Shown piece after piece: positions 35,281 through 47,370 of a stretch of DNA of 64,000 bases. The stretch covers positions 3,202,311 through 3,266,310 of the forward strand of contig NC_023758.2 in the NCBI RefSeq assembly GCF_000499845.2, written 5' to 3'. Under the pieces are notes generated by a model that did no database searches, had not been told where the DNA came from, and was given only the letters and a program-made list of their open reading frames with translations. The first letter of the stretch is position 1; each line of letters begins with the position of its first letter. The position numbers and the translations under genes are program-made. This stretch comes from Phaseolus vulgaris (lineage: Eukaryota; Streptophyta; Magnoliopsida; Fabales; Fabaceae).

Positions 35281-36423
35281 AACAAACTTTAAGATTTTTT
35301 ATTTTTCTTCAATGGGGGAGATAGATTTACCAAACTTTTGAGAAGGGTAAGTAAACGAATATAATGAAGAATTGGTGTTTTCATTAAACTTTAACCACTT
35401 ACACATTTTATTAAAAAATAAATAATATCAATGCTTGATAACTTTCGTTTATTTAATTAATTAAATATTAGTATTCCACATATAGACCCAAAATTTAATT
35501 CTTAAATAAAATAAAACATTTAGGTTTGTTCAATCGATTTTAATATATAAATAAAAAATTTAATATTTTAGTATCGACTAAATTAATATTAATTATTTGA
35601 TATTGTCAATATGGTCTCACAAAATCGAAGTTGATAGTTTAATATTTTCTTTTCTCTCAACTTATTCAGACATCTTTTCCAAATAAAACCGTATGAAACA
35701 CCTCAAATACAGTAATTTAAAAAAATCTACTTTCTTTAGAAAACCGATATTTTTTCACTTCTAATCATATTAGATGGGAAGTTTCTCCACACAATGGGAT
35801 AGATCCTGTCGTCATTGATTTGATTATACAGAGCTGATATGTATAAAAAAATGCATAAAATTTATGACGAAATCAGCGTTTCAAAATAAAAAGCTTGATA
35901 ATTAAGGGTCAAATAGCTTTATTCTCACTTTATCACGTCATGGGGGTCAGTGATTGCGGCTCCACTCCATGCATAGTTCATCACGCTTGTTGCATATGGT
36001 CACCATTTTCCAGTGTTCATATTCTTACATGAATTTTTTTGCATAAATTTGTGTCTAATTTATACAAAATTTCGCAATCCTATAATTAAACTTATTCTCA
36101 AGTTCTGAATCCCGAATTTAAGAACCATCTCTAATAAACTTTCATAAAAGATGACATCATGACAAGAAGAATGGTGTTGAATGTGCAGTGTCTTTTCATC
36201 TGGCCTCCAAGAATTCTATTTGTAAAGCATAAATTTATGTCATCAAACTCAACAAGAAGCAATAGGAAGATGAAGACGAAGTTTGCATTTGATTCATACA
36301 CTAAGGAAAACATCACTTGCATGTGTTTTGCTCTACATCTTATGATTATTTGACATGGAATCAAACTCTAATTGTTTCAAGAAATATAGCAGGAACACTT
36401 GAGTTTGAAACCTGGGATAAGTA

Positions 36424-36768
36424 TCATTTGTAATAGATGACAGGTTTATTGGCATTGATATCCCACATGCCTCCTTCCTTCACATACTCAAGATACCTAG
36501 CAAACTCAGGCCTTGCTGTTGTTTTCTTCTTCCTCCGAAAATCAAAGAAGCTGAGAAGTGGGTGAATCTTCTTCTCCTTAGATTTACTACTGCCCTTTTT
36601 AGTGGGGTTTCTCTGTAGATTCATCTCTCCAAAGGTTGAAGCCATAGCTCGAGAAGGCAAACTTGTGCTCCTCTTGAAGTCCTCATTTGAAGTTCCATTG
36701 CCACCATATTCTTTATCTAGTTTCTCATACCTAGCAGGGCTTTTCCTAGTGCTTGTGGATCTAAACAT
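36424..36768 (-). CDS. Small conserved plant protein of unknown function (114 residues)
   Basis: Single exon, basic and Ser-rich, with no signal peptide or membrane segment. The middle is Lys-rich (KKGSSKSKEKK, RRKKKTTARP), and the C-terminus carries the segment EFARYLEYVKEGGMWD followed by a short tail ending PVIYY K. I recall this C-terminal segment from an uncharacterised angiosperm family that includes, as far as I remember, At4g36500 and At2g18210. The function is unknown. The start is the only Met giving the conserved N-terminal part. Its neighbour, the auxilin-like gene, is also adjacent in Arabidopsis (At4g36520), which supports the call. Confidence 0.75.
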   Translation of the reverse strand: MFRSTSTRKSPARYEKLDKEYGGNGTSNEDFKRSTSLPSRAMASTFGEMNLQRNPTKKGSSKSKEKKIHPLLSFFDFRRKKKTTARPEFARYLEYVKEGGMWDINANKPVIYYK

Positions 36769-38091
36769 GTTGGATTCTGTTGAGTGAAAAAGAATAATAC
36801 TTCTGATTTTCAGATTAGGAATGTGTAGATGAAAGGAAAATGGTTAGTGAGAGTTGAGAATGAGAGATAAATTGTAGCATGATAGAGGGCATTTTATATA
36901 TTAAGTTTGGTTCCATTTTTCTTCATTTGTGCTCTTTGATGTTATCCTTGGTGTTTTGTTTTCAATGTTTTGTGAGTAGTGACTCAATTTTGGTTGACTT
37001 TTGTGCCGTCCCAACAAAATTACATCCACAATTAATTGAAAGTCATGAAGTATCCTTGACATAGAGAGAAATTTCAAAAAATAAATTGCGAATATGACAT
37101 TTTAGTTTTTCTTGGTATACCAAGCTTTGTTTCCTCAGTCAAAGTGCCCATTAATTGATGTCTGGATTAAATATTTATTACTTGCACATGAACCATTGAA
37201 ACATTCAAATGAATAGGTGGAAAAAGTTGACAAGGTGGCGTGACTGAGAAAGTCATAAGAGGATAAATACTCATATATACCAAAGGAAAGTTTAAAAAAC
37301 TGTTTCATAAAGCACACTAGTTCCCTTTCATTAACCTCTGTGTATGCTAAAAAAAATACATATAGTTAGAGAGACAGTTTCATAACACGCTACATTATTA
37401 TTATTATTATTTCATCAACAACATTGTTATACATTATTGGGTGCAATTTAAGGTTTTCTTTTGTTATACATTAACGACTTTGTTGGGTGAAACTTAGAAC
37501 ACATACCCACACAAGCAAACACATGCACATGCGCAGTTGGTTGAAAAATGACTGATGGATAATTTTAATATGTTGCTTCCTGTTGCAACAGTTGTCATTG
37601 TTTTGGTGAAGCTTTTCAGTCCAATCTTCTAGTGTATGGCATTTAGTCGTGTCAAGTTTCAAAGTTTTATATCTGGGATAAACTCAAACTCAACATTAAC
37701 TAGGATAAAAAGTTCTTGTGAAAAAATCGCATAAGTCCTTTTCCACTAACGTATCACATCAATGGCTCACACAAAGTCGCCTTTGCACACTCTGATTGCA
37801 AGCATTATAAATAGGCTTCGATAACATCCAACCAATTTTGTTCACTTTCTTTCTTGGTACTTTTTTTCTTAAAATTTATTAATAAGTTATTATAACAAAA
37901 ATTTCCAATTTTGCTTCCACAGCTTTATAATTTATGTATCTATTTACTTTTGATGAGACTATTACAACAGAACATAGGCTTTGACAATAATCATAAAAGG
38001 TTTTGGAAGCCGGGCAAGGAAGGTGAGGCTTCTGTACACAATTGCAAGAGATAGGGAGGTTGAAAAAACCAGACCTGGGCTGCTAGGCATG
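36769..38091. other. Intergenic, no gene seen
   Basis: The promoter of the 114-residue protein lies at 36769-36900. A (TTA)n microsatellite is at 37393-37411. Auxilin 3' UTR sequence approaches 38091. Confidence 0.5.
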
Positions 38092-41000
38092 TTACCTCTC
38101 CTCGGAGTTGAATTTGTTCCAAGCTTCCTGAAGTAGATAAAGTATAATAATAAGTTAAGCATAAAAAGCAATAAACTGAAACTGTAAGGTGAACTCATCA
38201 AATAATGTGATCAATGAATACTACACGGTTACATAAATGCTCATAAACTGTTTTATTACATTTCTATTGGAAATCGCCAACTTTCCAAGCACATAAAACA
38301 AAAACTATGATTCAAGACCCTGGAAAATTGACACTAATAATATGCTGCAAATAAATAGGCCAACCTACCAACACTTTAACTTCCGGGAAAAGCACTTGAT
38401 CCCCTACTCCTATGGATTGATAATGCTCTCGTTTTAGCTGTTGCTTGGGGGAGTAGATGAAAGAAAGAGAATTTAGGGCTGCAAAAATCATTGTCAACCA
38501 AAAGCGAAATCGAGTTCATTTCACTTTTGGCCTACTCGTGATTTTGTTTTGCTGAATCCTACTCATGTTTTTGTTGTACCGTGTAAAGTGTTCATTCTAA
38601 ATATTTTACCTTCCGGCTATCCAGTATCGACTTAGTCGGCCAGGAACATTTCCTCTACTCCTTATTCATACTAGGTACAGGACATTTTTTTGCAACAAAA
38701 TAATAAATGAATAAAACCAACAAAGTGAAATATAGCTTGCATGCACTACACACCTTCAAAAGATCAAAAACCTTCTCGCATATGTATTTGTGTTGAATAC
38801 TTGCTCCACGTTGCTGTAATTTGTCAGGATGAACACACAGGGTGGCCTTCCTGTAAGCTTTCTTCACAGCAGCAGAAGTAATGACCTCCGTCAATGGGAT
38901 TGATTGCCACCCAGAATCAGGCCCAAGGATCTGACAAGAAAAAAGTTAAAAATGGAACCAATTTTAGATTATAATGGATGGTTGCTCATTGTAACTCAAA
39001 AGGTCGCAAATTGCAGAAGTTTAAAACATCTTGATCAAGCATGCCGATAGATACATTTCTCATTATTTGAGATTCGTCACCTTGACCTAAACATGCCAAA
39101 CTATACTGTGTGTATCACTTATATGTGCGAAATTGGGAGTAGGAGGTTATAGAAGCAGCATAAACCTAGTTCAGAATTTGTGCACTTACATATTGCAGTG
39201 TAGAAAGTAAGGCACGCAAGTTTCCTTCTTTTCCACCTGACCACCTCCTTACTTCAGCATCCAGAGTTTCTGATAGTCTCTGCAAACAGCAGCAGACTTG
39301 AGTAATCAATGTGCCACAGAAACAACAATTTATACAAAGAGAAAAATTATATGGATTACATTTTTCTCTGCTTGCTCCTTCTGTGCTAGAAGGTCACGCA
39401 TGTTCTTTTCTGCCAAAGCTTTTGCCTGAAATTTCCAGAAAAGTCATCATTATGTCGTTGTCTATGTGCATTTATATGTTAGCATCAAAAGATTGAAGAT
39501 CTTACTGCACGCTCAGCTGTTCGGCGATGCCTCTCCAGTCTAGCTCTACACCTCTGAGCTGATTCACCTTCTCTTTCTGATCTCTCAGAAAAAGAGGCAG
39601 CTTCAAAGAAATGTAAATATTTAGCCAACATTATATAGCAGGATGTAGTAAAATATTGAACGAGAGTACATAATGAAGCATTGCAGGGATGTTCAATTTT
39701 ACATACCACCATAAAGTGAATATGGTTGTCTGGAACCTGTGGAGGAGCTAGAGTTCTGAAACTGTGGATCCGGCATATCCTGTCATTTAAAATCATTAGA
39801 GATTTATTGGACAATGTCACAATTTATCAATAGCAGGTTTAAACAGATACTCACCGAGGACAAAGAGTCTTGTCTTTCACAAAAATTGTCAGATACAGAT
39901 CTCTCTAACCGTTCTCTTGATTCAAACGCAGTCCTTTCATTCTTTAATTTTTCCATGGCTCGGTCTTGAGCCTCTGCAGTTGCTCTTTCTACAGCAGCAC
40001 GTTCTGCTTTCAATCTTGCATCTGTAGTTTCTTTATCAATGTATGACTTGTCCCTGGCCTCTGCACATGCCTTCTCAAGTCTTTCCCTGGCCTCAGCCAG
40101 TGCTTTGTACCGTGCTTCCATAGTTCCTCTTTCAAATGCAGCCCTTTCTTCCCTTTCAGAAGCTTCAGCATATGCCTTATCCCGAGCCTCCAAAGTTGCT
40201 CTATCAACAGCCATCCTATCCTTTTCCCTTTCCCTTTCCCTCTCAGCCTCCAGCATTGCTTTCTCAACTTCTTTTTCACGTTCTGTTTGTCTATCCCCAT
40301 CCTCTTCCATCTTTCTAAGATGATCCTTTTCTGACTCTCTTTCTCTTCTCATCCTTTCAGTATCTTTCATTATTGCAGAAGTTTCATTAATACTCTTAGT
40401 TTTGCTTTCTGTGGATTGACTAATATGAAACCACCGAGCGGTTTTCTGAGCATTTACAGTCTCCTGAACAACAGTTTCAGCAGCTGCTTCTGTACTCCTG
40501 TAATCGACCTTTGTCATTGTGTCTTCCTCCTTTTCTGACTGGGTTCCTGAATGCTCTGCATCTCCTGCAGTCATTTGTTTAGGTGCTCTGAATTTTTTGT
40601 TATCCAGTTGATTTTCCACCCCTACCTCTTTCAATTGCCTTTCTCCAACTTTGCATTCAGCTCTCATCTTTGCAATAGTTTGGTCAGCAACAGATTCTTT
40701 AGATACCTTCAGTTTCCTAATAAATTCTTCATGCATGGAAGCTGACTGATTTGCTAGATCTTCGTCACACTCTATTTCCCATGTCTCATCAGGTGCTTTA
40801 GCATTCTTCATGTTTCCCACGTCTTTCCTCTCCTTGCCATCCAAAGCCTTGTTCGGTCCCTTAACTTTTTCCATTCCACCAACATCTTTGTCCATATTCT
40901 CAGATTGCTCCAGGTGACTATTCTCATTTGATACTGGTACACTTCCTTCCATGCAAAATGTTTGGCTTGATGTGCTCTCAGTGACTTTTTTCTTTTGAGC

Positions 41001-43906
41001 CTCATTCAGAATCCTATTAATTTGTTCTTGCACTGGAGTTTGATTCATAACTTTCTGAATCCCTTTGTCATCTCCTGATTCTTGAAGTCTATTTCCTTCT
41101 CCGTGCCCATCATAAACATCTTCAAATTTCTTTGTACTTTGATCTTTTCCATATGCCTTGTTTTCCCTCTGCTCAGAAGCCTCTTTCAGTCTTATCTCAT
41201 TTGCTTCCAGTTCAATGTGTTCCTTGAGCTGTTTTCCATTCTCATCCCACCTGAAAGCAGGTATTACAGCTCCATCACTTTCTTCATTGTCCAAAGAACT
41301 TTTGAGGCTTTTCTCAATTTCTACTATTTCATGAGCTTCGTCCAGTCCCTTATTCATCTGAATCCGTTTACCTAGTTTTAATTTCATTTCATTTTCACTT
41401 TTACAGACCTCTTTTTCCTCACTGGAATCCGATTCAAGAGCGACATTTGATCTTTCGTCAATATTTTCCAGCTTCCAAGAACCTTTCAGTTTTTCCTCGT
41501 GCTCAGTTTGTCCTATAGCAAAAGCTTCTCGTTGTGTTTTTCTATTTTCCTCGATTTTTCCAGATTGGTGCTGCCTATTCACGTTCTGTTGTTGCTTTTC
41601 AACCTCCCTTAGTTTCTTCTGATTTTCCCTAAGCCCCGTTGCCAGCTGAACGTCATTGGCTGTTTGTCTATTAGATGCTTCACATTTCATAATGTTTTCA
41701 TCATGCTCACAAGCCTCTTTTGTTGCTGTATATTTTATTTCGTACTCCTCCACCTGATAATTTTCTTCGGTTGCTTTTACTTGTTTATGCTTTTCTTGCA
41801 CATTGGATGCTTCTCTTTCCTTCTGACCATGTTTTTGGGTTCCAGTACCTTGCATCAAATTCTTAGTCTGCTTTGTGGGTTGAGTTACCATTCCAGATTC
41901 TCCCATTCCCACCAATTCAAAAAATTCAGATTCGTCTTTCCATGTTCCAACTTCAGTACTTCTATCGGATTCTTGAGATGACCTGGACTCCATCTTGTTC
42001 TTTTCCTCAAACATGTTTGCAGTTCTTTTCCCTTCTAAATTGTCCATAGTTTCTGGGGAAGCTTTCTTAAGTTCCTGCCTGTCATCTGTGACATACAATT
42101 TTTCTTTTGAATGTCTCCAGTCATAACTTCCCAGCGTTGTCTCATCATTCAAGCTACTTAATCTAGTGATATCCTTACACGTCTTTGCTTCATTAACTTT
42201 TGCATCATAACTAGACTTTAAATAGGTTTCACAATCCCATTTCTTTCTCCCTTTTAATTCTTTGGTACTCCTAAGTTTTGCTTCTACTCTAAGCATTGCT
42301 TCTTTCATAGCATCAGCAGAGGCGGTAGCAGACAAATTCATATGATCCTCCGCATCAAAGAAAGGTGGTGAACCAGCACCAAGTGTCTCTTCAGAAGCAA
42401 CCGGCCTGCTGTTTGAATGAAATTCCCACATGTCCTCCTTTTTTACATCCAGCACAGGAGGTGGGCGAGATGGGGGAGGCACTTGAGAGGGCATACTTCG
42501 TAGGTTGATGTCAGACACAGTTATGAACATCTCACCTGAATGAGAATCCTTTTTGCTTCCTCCATTTTGAAGATTTAGATCACTGTCAAAAATCTGTTCC
42601 CCAGAGGTAAAATTGCGGAGATGTGCCATTGCCCTTGGGTGGTTTCCCTTCACTTTCTCCGCACGAAATTCTATATCAAGATCAATATCATCAGCAACCT
42701 GACAGGATGGATCAGTTCGATGCAATTGTGTAGTTTCATCGTATACTCGTCCCAAACCAGGTACAGCATGCTGCTGACTCAAGTGAGTTTTCCCCTTTGA
42801 CATATGTTCATTGCTTGTACCATTGACCTTATTATGATACAAAATGTTCGATCCCACATTACCATCAACAGAGTGGAAAAGATCTCCATTCAAAATGCTT
42901 TGGTTAATTATAGATTGATCAAACTCTTCAGAAAATGAATCAGTTTCTGCAGGACTCCTGTAAACGATGAAAGATCATGATTATATTGCAGAATTATATT
43001 TGCATTGAATACAGACTAAGCAACATTTGAATTCTTTGAAGTAAACTAAAAGCAATAATCTGTGTGTATGTTCTACGTGCAACTAAGCAATTTTTACCAT
43101 ATGATAAAAATACTTTAAAGCATGACACGTTGATTTACAGATACCAGGAGTCCATAATTCCACATAACATAATCAAACTCCAAATAGTCACAACTCCAAC
43201 AGTTAATCCACAACACACTAATCCTATTTCATCGAAAAACGAAAGTAACTAAAGATCAAAGTCCTGAAGAACAAAAACGACCCCAGTTTCATCATAGAAA
43301 AACTAATTTTCCGAGCACACAGTTAATTAAATTAAATCACAAGAACGCTCCACCCTCAACCAAATGTGACGATTTCCCTCAATCAACGTCATTAACTCAC
43401 TCTAACCGAGTCAAACATAAAAAAACAGCAACCAACTCAGTTTCCAATCCTCTAAACTGCTCCTTCACAGAAAGCAAAGCAGAACCCGCGAAAGGATCAC
43501 GAACTAAACACACGAAGTAAGGTAGGTAGCTCGAACAGTAGTAGCATTGGCATTACCAGGCTTCTTCGGAGGAGGCAGCGTCGAGAGCAGTGTGGCAGTG
43601 AAACAAGTTGTCGGACGGAAGCTCAAAATCCAAGGCTCCGAAAACTTCGGTGTAGTTGAAAGAGTGGCTTCGGGGATCGAAGAATGCCTCGGCGTCGTGG
43701 ACGGCGGGAAGATCGAGGAGCGGAATGGAGGAGGATCGTCCGGTGTGGAAGCTTCCGAAAATCTCAGCGTAATCTTCGAAACGAGGGGAGAGGGTTGAAA
43801 CGCCGAACTTCGGAGGACCACCGTAAACGTCGTCGTATAGGTTGTTACTGGAGGAGAAGGTGGCATTGTTGTTGATCTTGGTGTTGAGTTGCCGAGAATG
43901 CGCCAT
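38092..43906 (-). CDS. Auxilin-like J-domain protein
   Basis: Auxilins recruit Hsc70 to uncoat clathrin vesicles. Eight minus-strand exons join in frame: 43906-43557, 42957-39855, 39779-39707, 39600-39506, 39425-39360, 39279-39190, 38930-38754 and 38127-38092, giving 1329 residues. The N-terminal part has the plant auxilin motif YxxVFGGP-like [10 protein letters not shown] and short FxDYAEIFG / FNYTEVFG blocks. Exon 2 (3.1 kb) encodes a long Glu/Lys/Arg-rich region, partly coiled coil, with 24-residue imperfect repeats near its end. The C-terminal J domain keeps HPD at residues 1293-1295 and ends [11 protein letters not shown], the auxilin signature. From memory it matches At4g36520. Exon 2 alone gives an open frame beginning with a non-ATG codon; the true start is in exon 1. 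Confidence 0.93.
39990..40280 (-). repeat. 24-residue coding repeats in the auxilin-like gene
   Basis: The encoded segment repeats the pattern [16 protein letters not shown]..., [16 protein letters not shown]..., then a looser ARDKSY... unit and [12 protein letters not shown]. The period is 24 residues (72 bases), giving three to four imperfect copies that probably form a continuous helix. Confidence 0.65.
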
Positions 43907-46109
43907 TGGTTTTCTTCTTCACTATGCTCTCTCTCTCGCTGAGTGGAGTGAAGTATAGTGTGCAGAAAGTGTTTGGGATGAAAAATCCAAGATGGTAAAA
44001 AACATAAAGATGAAGCGTGAAATGACGATAACGGTCTTAAACACTGGACCTTTCTTTTAATATTAAACAAATGATACATAATATTTAGCATAAGTTTCAT
44101 TTTTTTTTTCTATTGTTACAACCTTTTAATAGTTTGTGTTGTGTTGATATCTTATGTAGAATTTAGTGTATATAAATGAGTGTAAACCTTATCTATGAGT
44201 TAGTTTTATATTAGGATATTTTTGTGTATATAAATGAGTATAAACCTCAGTCAATTTTATGAAGTTTAATTAAATTTAATAGTTGTTTTAAATTTGTTAC
44301 CATGTTCTAAAAAAGTGAAAATAAAATTGATGAGTGCAATGTGGAAAATATGTGTTTCCTAGAAACAAAATGAAGCGAGGTGCATGCCCATTTATTTACA
44401 TTAAAAACATGCAGACAAACACAAAGGTTATGCATTCCGGTACTGTCCTACGTTGTATAATTGGAGTTAGATTTGTTTGTTTGGACTTTGTACGGTGCGG
44501 GTAAACGTCTCAATCAACTTTTTCTTCTTCTTTTCTTTTTTTTTCTCAATAATAATCCACAGACTTGAGGCTTCATGAAATTATTTTTGATGAAGTAACT
44601 TTAATACTTGATTTTAAATCCACTTTAATCTTATAAATCTAATTTATAATATAAAATGTATACTAACTAATATAGTAATATAGTAAGAAATGCGACTATG
44701 TGAAATTATATTAGTAGGAATAAGTTCTTCAGTCGAGGTCAAAGAGAAGTGGATTTCTCCTAGTTAAGAGACTAAGGGACTTTTTTGGTTCCACAATGAG
44801 CGTCAATGTTTCAGATTTAAATCCGTTGAACAACATTGTTAGGATCAATCACTGCATCCGAAATAACTACTTTAGATATCGATGCTCCCTCACGATTTTA
44901 TTCTAAAAAGACGCCTTGGTAGATTAAGGAAGGATAAAGTATATAAACTGTCTTTTATCTCGACTTCTGAGCGATTTGAAACTATATTGTTCCATTCACT
45001 AATTTGGGTAGAATCACCGTTGAGAAGATTTGAAATGGTCTAAAGGAAAAGAGAGGATTGTAGAAGGTGCAATGGAATTAAAAATAAAGGTTGCAATGGA
45101 ATGGGACCCTTGTGTTGGCCACTTTATATTCACTGTTAAGTCACGCACCGTTAAGACTTTGTTGGATATCTTCACCTTCCTAAACTAAAATACCATTACT
45201 TAATTATTGCAAAACTCCTACTTTTATATTCCTCCCACTATTTCTCAATAATATCAATTAATTTATTAAGTTACTTTATACCTCTTTTAATAAAACGTAC
45301 TTTTGTCAACAATTTTTGTATCAACATAATTTGTATAATAAAATATAAATACAATTCTTGATGTGATAAATATACTTTCTATTTATTGCTTTCTTTTAAT
45401 ATATTTTTTATAAAAGTTAGTATGAACTTAAGTATAATTGTTTTACTTTTTTAAAATTTTATTTTACGACCAATACTTAATTTTAACTGTTTTTTCTTTT
45501 AATTCGGATTAAATTATTATAATTACGAACTAAACATGTAGTTTCTTCTAGATTCGATATTATTATTTAATGACAACAATATACTTGAAGTTTTCATTTT
45601 TCTTAAGTTTATTGTGTAATAAATATACTTTACTCTGTTGCGATAAATTAGTTTTTTAGAAGGAATTTTTTATTCGAGATGTTGGCATGTGATTTCTGGT
45701 TAGGACATATCCTAATTCATAAAATTGTTTCTTATGAAAATATACATGTGTTACTAGATCAAGGAAAATATAATTTTCTATAATGAATTTAAATAGTTAA
45801 GAGGAAATATTTATTGAAAAAAAATTATTAAATCTGAAATACAAGTGCAGAGTAAATATTTTATTTTATAATAAAGTATTATAAATTTATTGAGTTAAAC
45901 GAACCAAAAAAATATATAGTTATACTTTGACGAGGAATACTTTGTATGACTAACAAATAGGATCGTACTATTGTTGATCTTATTTTGAGCAACACAACAT
46001 TATGACATTTATTAGGCATAGCAATGAAATATTATCATGAAAACCATTTTAGAGTATTTAAGCATTAAAGAACATACAATTTATATTTATTTTGACTACT
46101 ATCAACAAT
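43907..46109. other. Intergenic, AT-rich, with decayed repeats
   Basis: The auxilin promoter is at its left end. Around 44160-44290 a 25-base word (GTGTATATAAATGAGT...) occurs twice, 62 bases apart, in sequence related to the repeat at 57235. No gene was found. Confidence 0.45.
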
Positions 46110-46181
46110 TCCGTTGTCGTCCAGCGGTTAGGATATCTGGCTTTCACCCAGGAGACCCGGGTTCGATTCCCGGCAACGGAA
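46110..46181 (+). tRNA. trnE-TTC: tRNA-Glu (anticodon TTC)
   Basis: The 72-base nuclear-type tRNA has acceptor arm TCCGTTG paired with CAACGGA and discriminator A. The anticodon loop is CTTTCAC on stem TCTGG/CCAGG, reading TTC. The T-loop region CCGGGTTCGATTCCCGG is perfect. No CCA is encoded, as expected for a nuclear gene. A T-rich run follows at 46184-46197 (TATTTTTTGTTTTT), a good RNA polymerase III terminator. Confidence 0.97.
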
Positions 46182-47370
46182 TATTTTTTGTTTTTTGAAA
46201 ATGGTTAAATTTGTCAATCTAAAATATTATTTATTTAATTTAAAATCTCGAATCTCAAATGTGATTTTTAAAAAAAGTCATATATTTATATTTTTAAATT
46301 TTTTTATTCTGTCAGATTATAAACAAAATTTAGAATTCGTATACTTATTAAAATCGTGAATGAGATATAGGATTTTAATTTTAATATATAAATTAATAAA
46401 TAGGAAATTATATAAGTTTAATTTATTATTTATAATTTTTTAATATATAATTAAATTAAAATATTTTTTAACTAAATAAGTTTTTATAACATATTATTTT
46501 ATTATATAATTAAAGAATGATTTAATTTCTAGAAAATATTTTTTTATTATATACAATTAAAAAATTAAATACATTACAATTATTTTGAATTTTTAATGAC
46601 ATAAAAAGAGAGTTTCAAGCTCTCTGATTTTTTTGTGCTCATTGTTTGTTTGATATTTCAAGCTCTCTGATTTTTTTGTGCTCATTGTTTGTTTGATATG
46701 TTATTTCCCACTAGCAACATTCTTTGATCTTTATCTATAGGCATATTTTGAAACCTTACAAAGTTTAATTTAATTTAATATCAAAGATTATTAATCTCCT
46801 TATATGGACTGAATTTCATCCTAGACCCACATGCGTCAGACCAACAACAAATATGTTAGTAATAAAAAACAAAGAAAAACAGTTTCAAAACAAAATGGCC
46901 AGTCAATCACAAAATCATGCTTACTTAGTAACTGCTAAGAAAAATGATAAAATAACTGGAATACCCAAAATAAAATAATAAAATTGAAAAATAAATATGA
47001 ACACCAAAGGTGGTTTTTTTGGAAAAATATATAAAAGTATAGATTATAATCCTTGAAAACACTGGTTTATCCGGCATATCTGAATTGATATCTTTATTTT
47101 AAAATACATTCCAACTAGAGTGCTGTAAGATGTGTCCCTGGATGACTGTAAAACTATTACCAAACTGTTGATTTGCAGTCATTATCTAGAAATAAAAAAA
47201 CAAGGCTTCTTATTGAGCACAGAGATGAATAAAGTCACGGGCTAAGACGTGCAGCCCGTGTTGACATTTGAGATAACAGTGTGAGCTCTCCAAACTTGGA
47301 GGAAACAAAAGCAGCACAGCCATTCTCCGGAAAATCGCACATAAAAGATAATAGAGAAAAAAGAAAGAAA
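46182..47370. other. Intergenic between tRNA-Glu and gamma carbonic anhydrase
   Basis: AT-rich; it contains a pol III T-run just after the tRNA and a 43-base perfect tandem duplication at 46613-46698. The gamma-CA 3' UTR is at the right end. Confidence 0.55.
46613..46698. repeat. Perfect 43-bp tandem duplication
   Basis: Copies at 46613-46655 and 46656-46698 are identical (starting TTTCAAGCTCTCTGATTTTT), so the event is recent. Confidence 0.9.

Larger units (their letters stand above)
32576..36423. other. Repeat-rich intergenic region upstream of the hydrolase
   Basis: Contains R1 copy 3, R2 copy 2, a 50-base direct repeat (33191 and 33339), a TATATAAA box near 33283 and possible unrecognised exons at 35075-35280. 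The rest shows no gene. Confidence 0.5.

Noticed and set aside
40039..40323. Ser/Ala-rich plus-strand frames over the auxilin repeats
   Set aside because: Antisense shadows of the Glu/Arg-rich repeats.
39804..42893. 1029-residue frame taken as a separate gene
   Set aside because: It is exon 2 of the auxilin-like gene, begins at a non-ATG codon, and runs past a good donor at 39855.
43504..44100. 198-residue minus-strand frame overlapping auxilin exon 1
   Set aside because: It is in a different frame from the conserved N-terminus and is low-complexity Pro/Ser/Thr; a shadow of the real exon.
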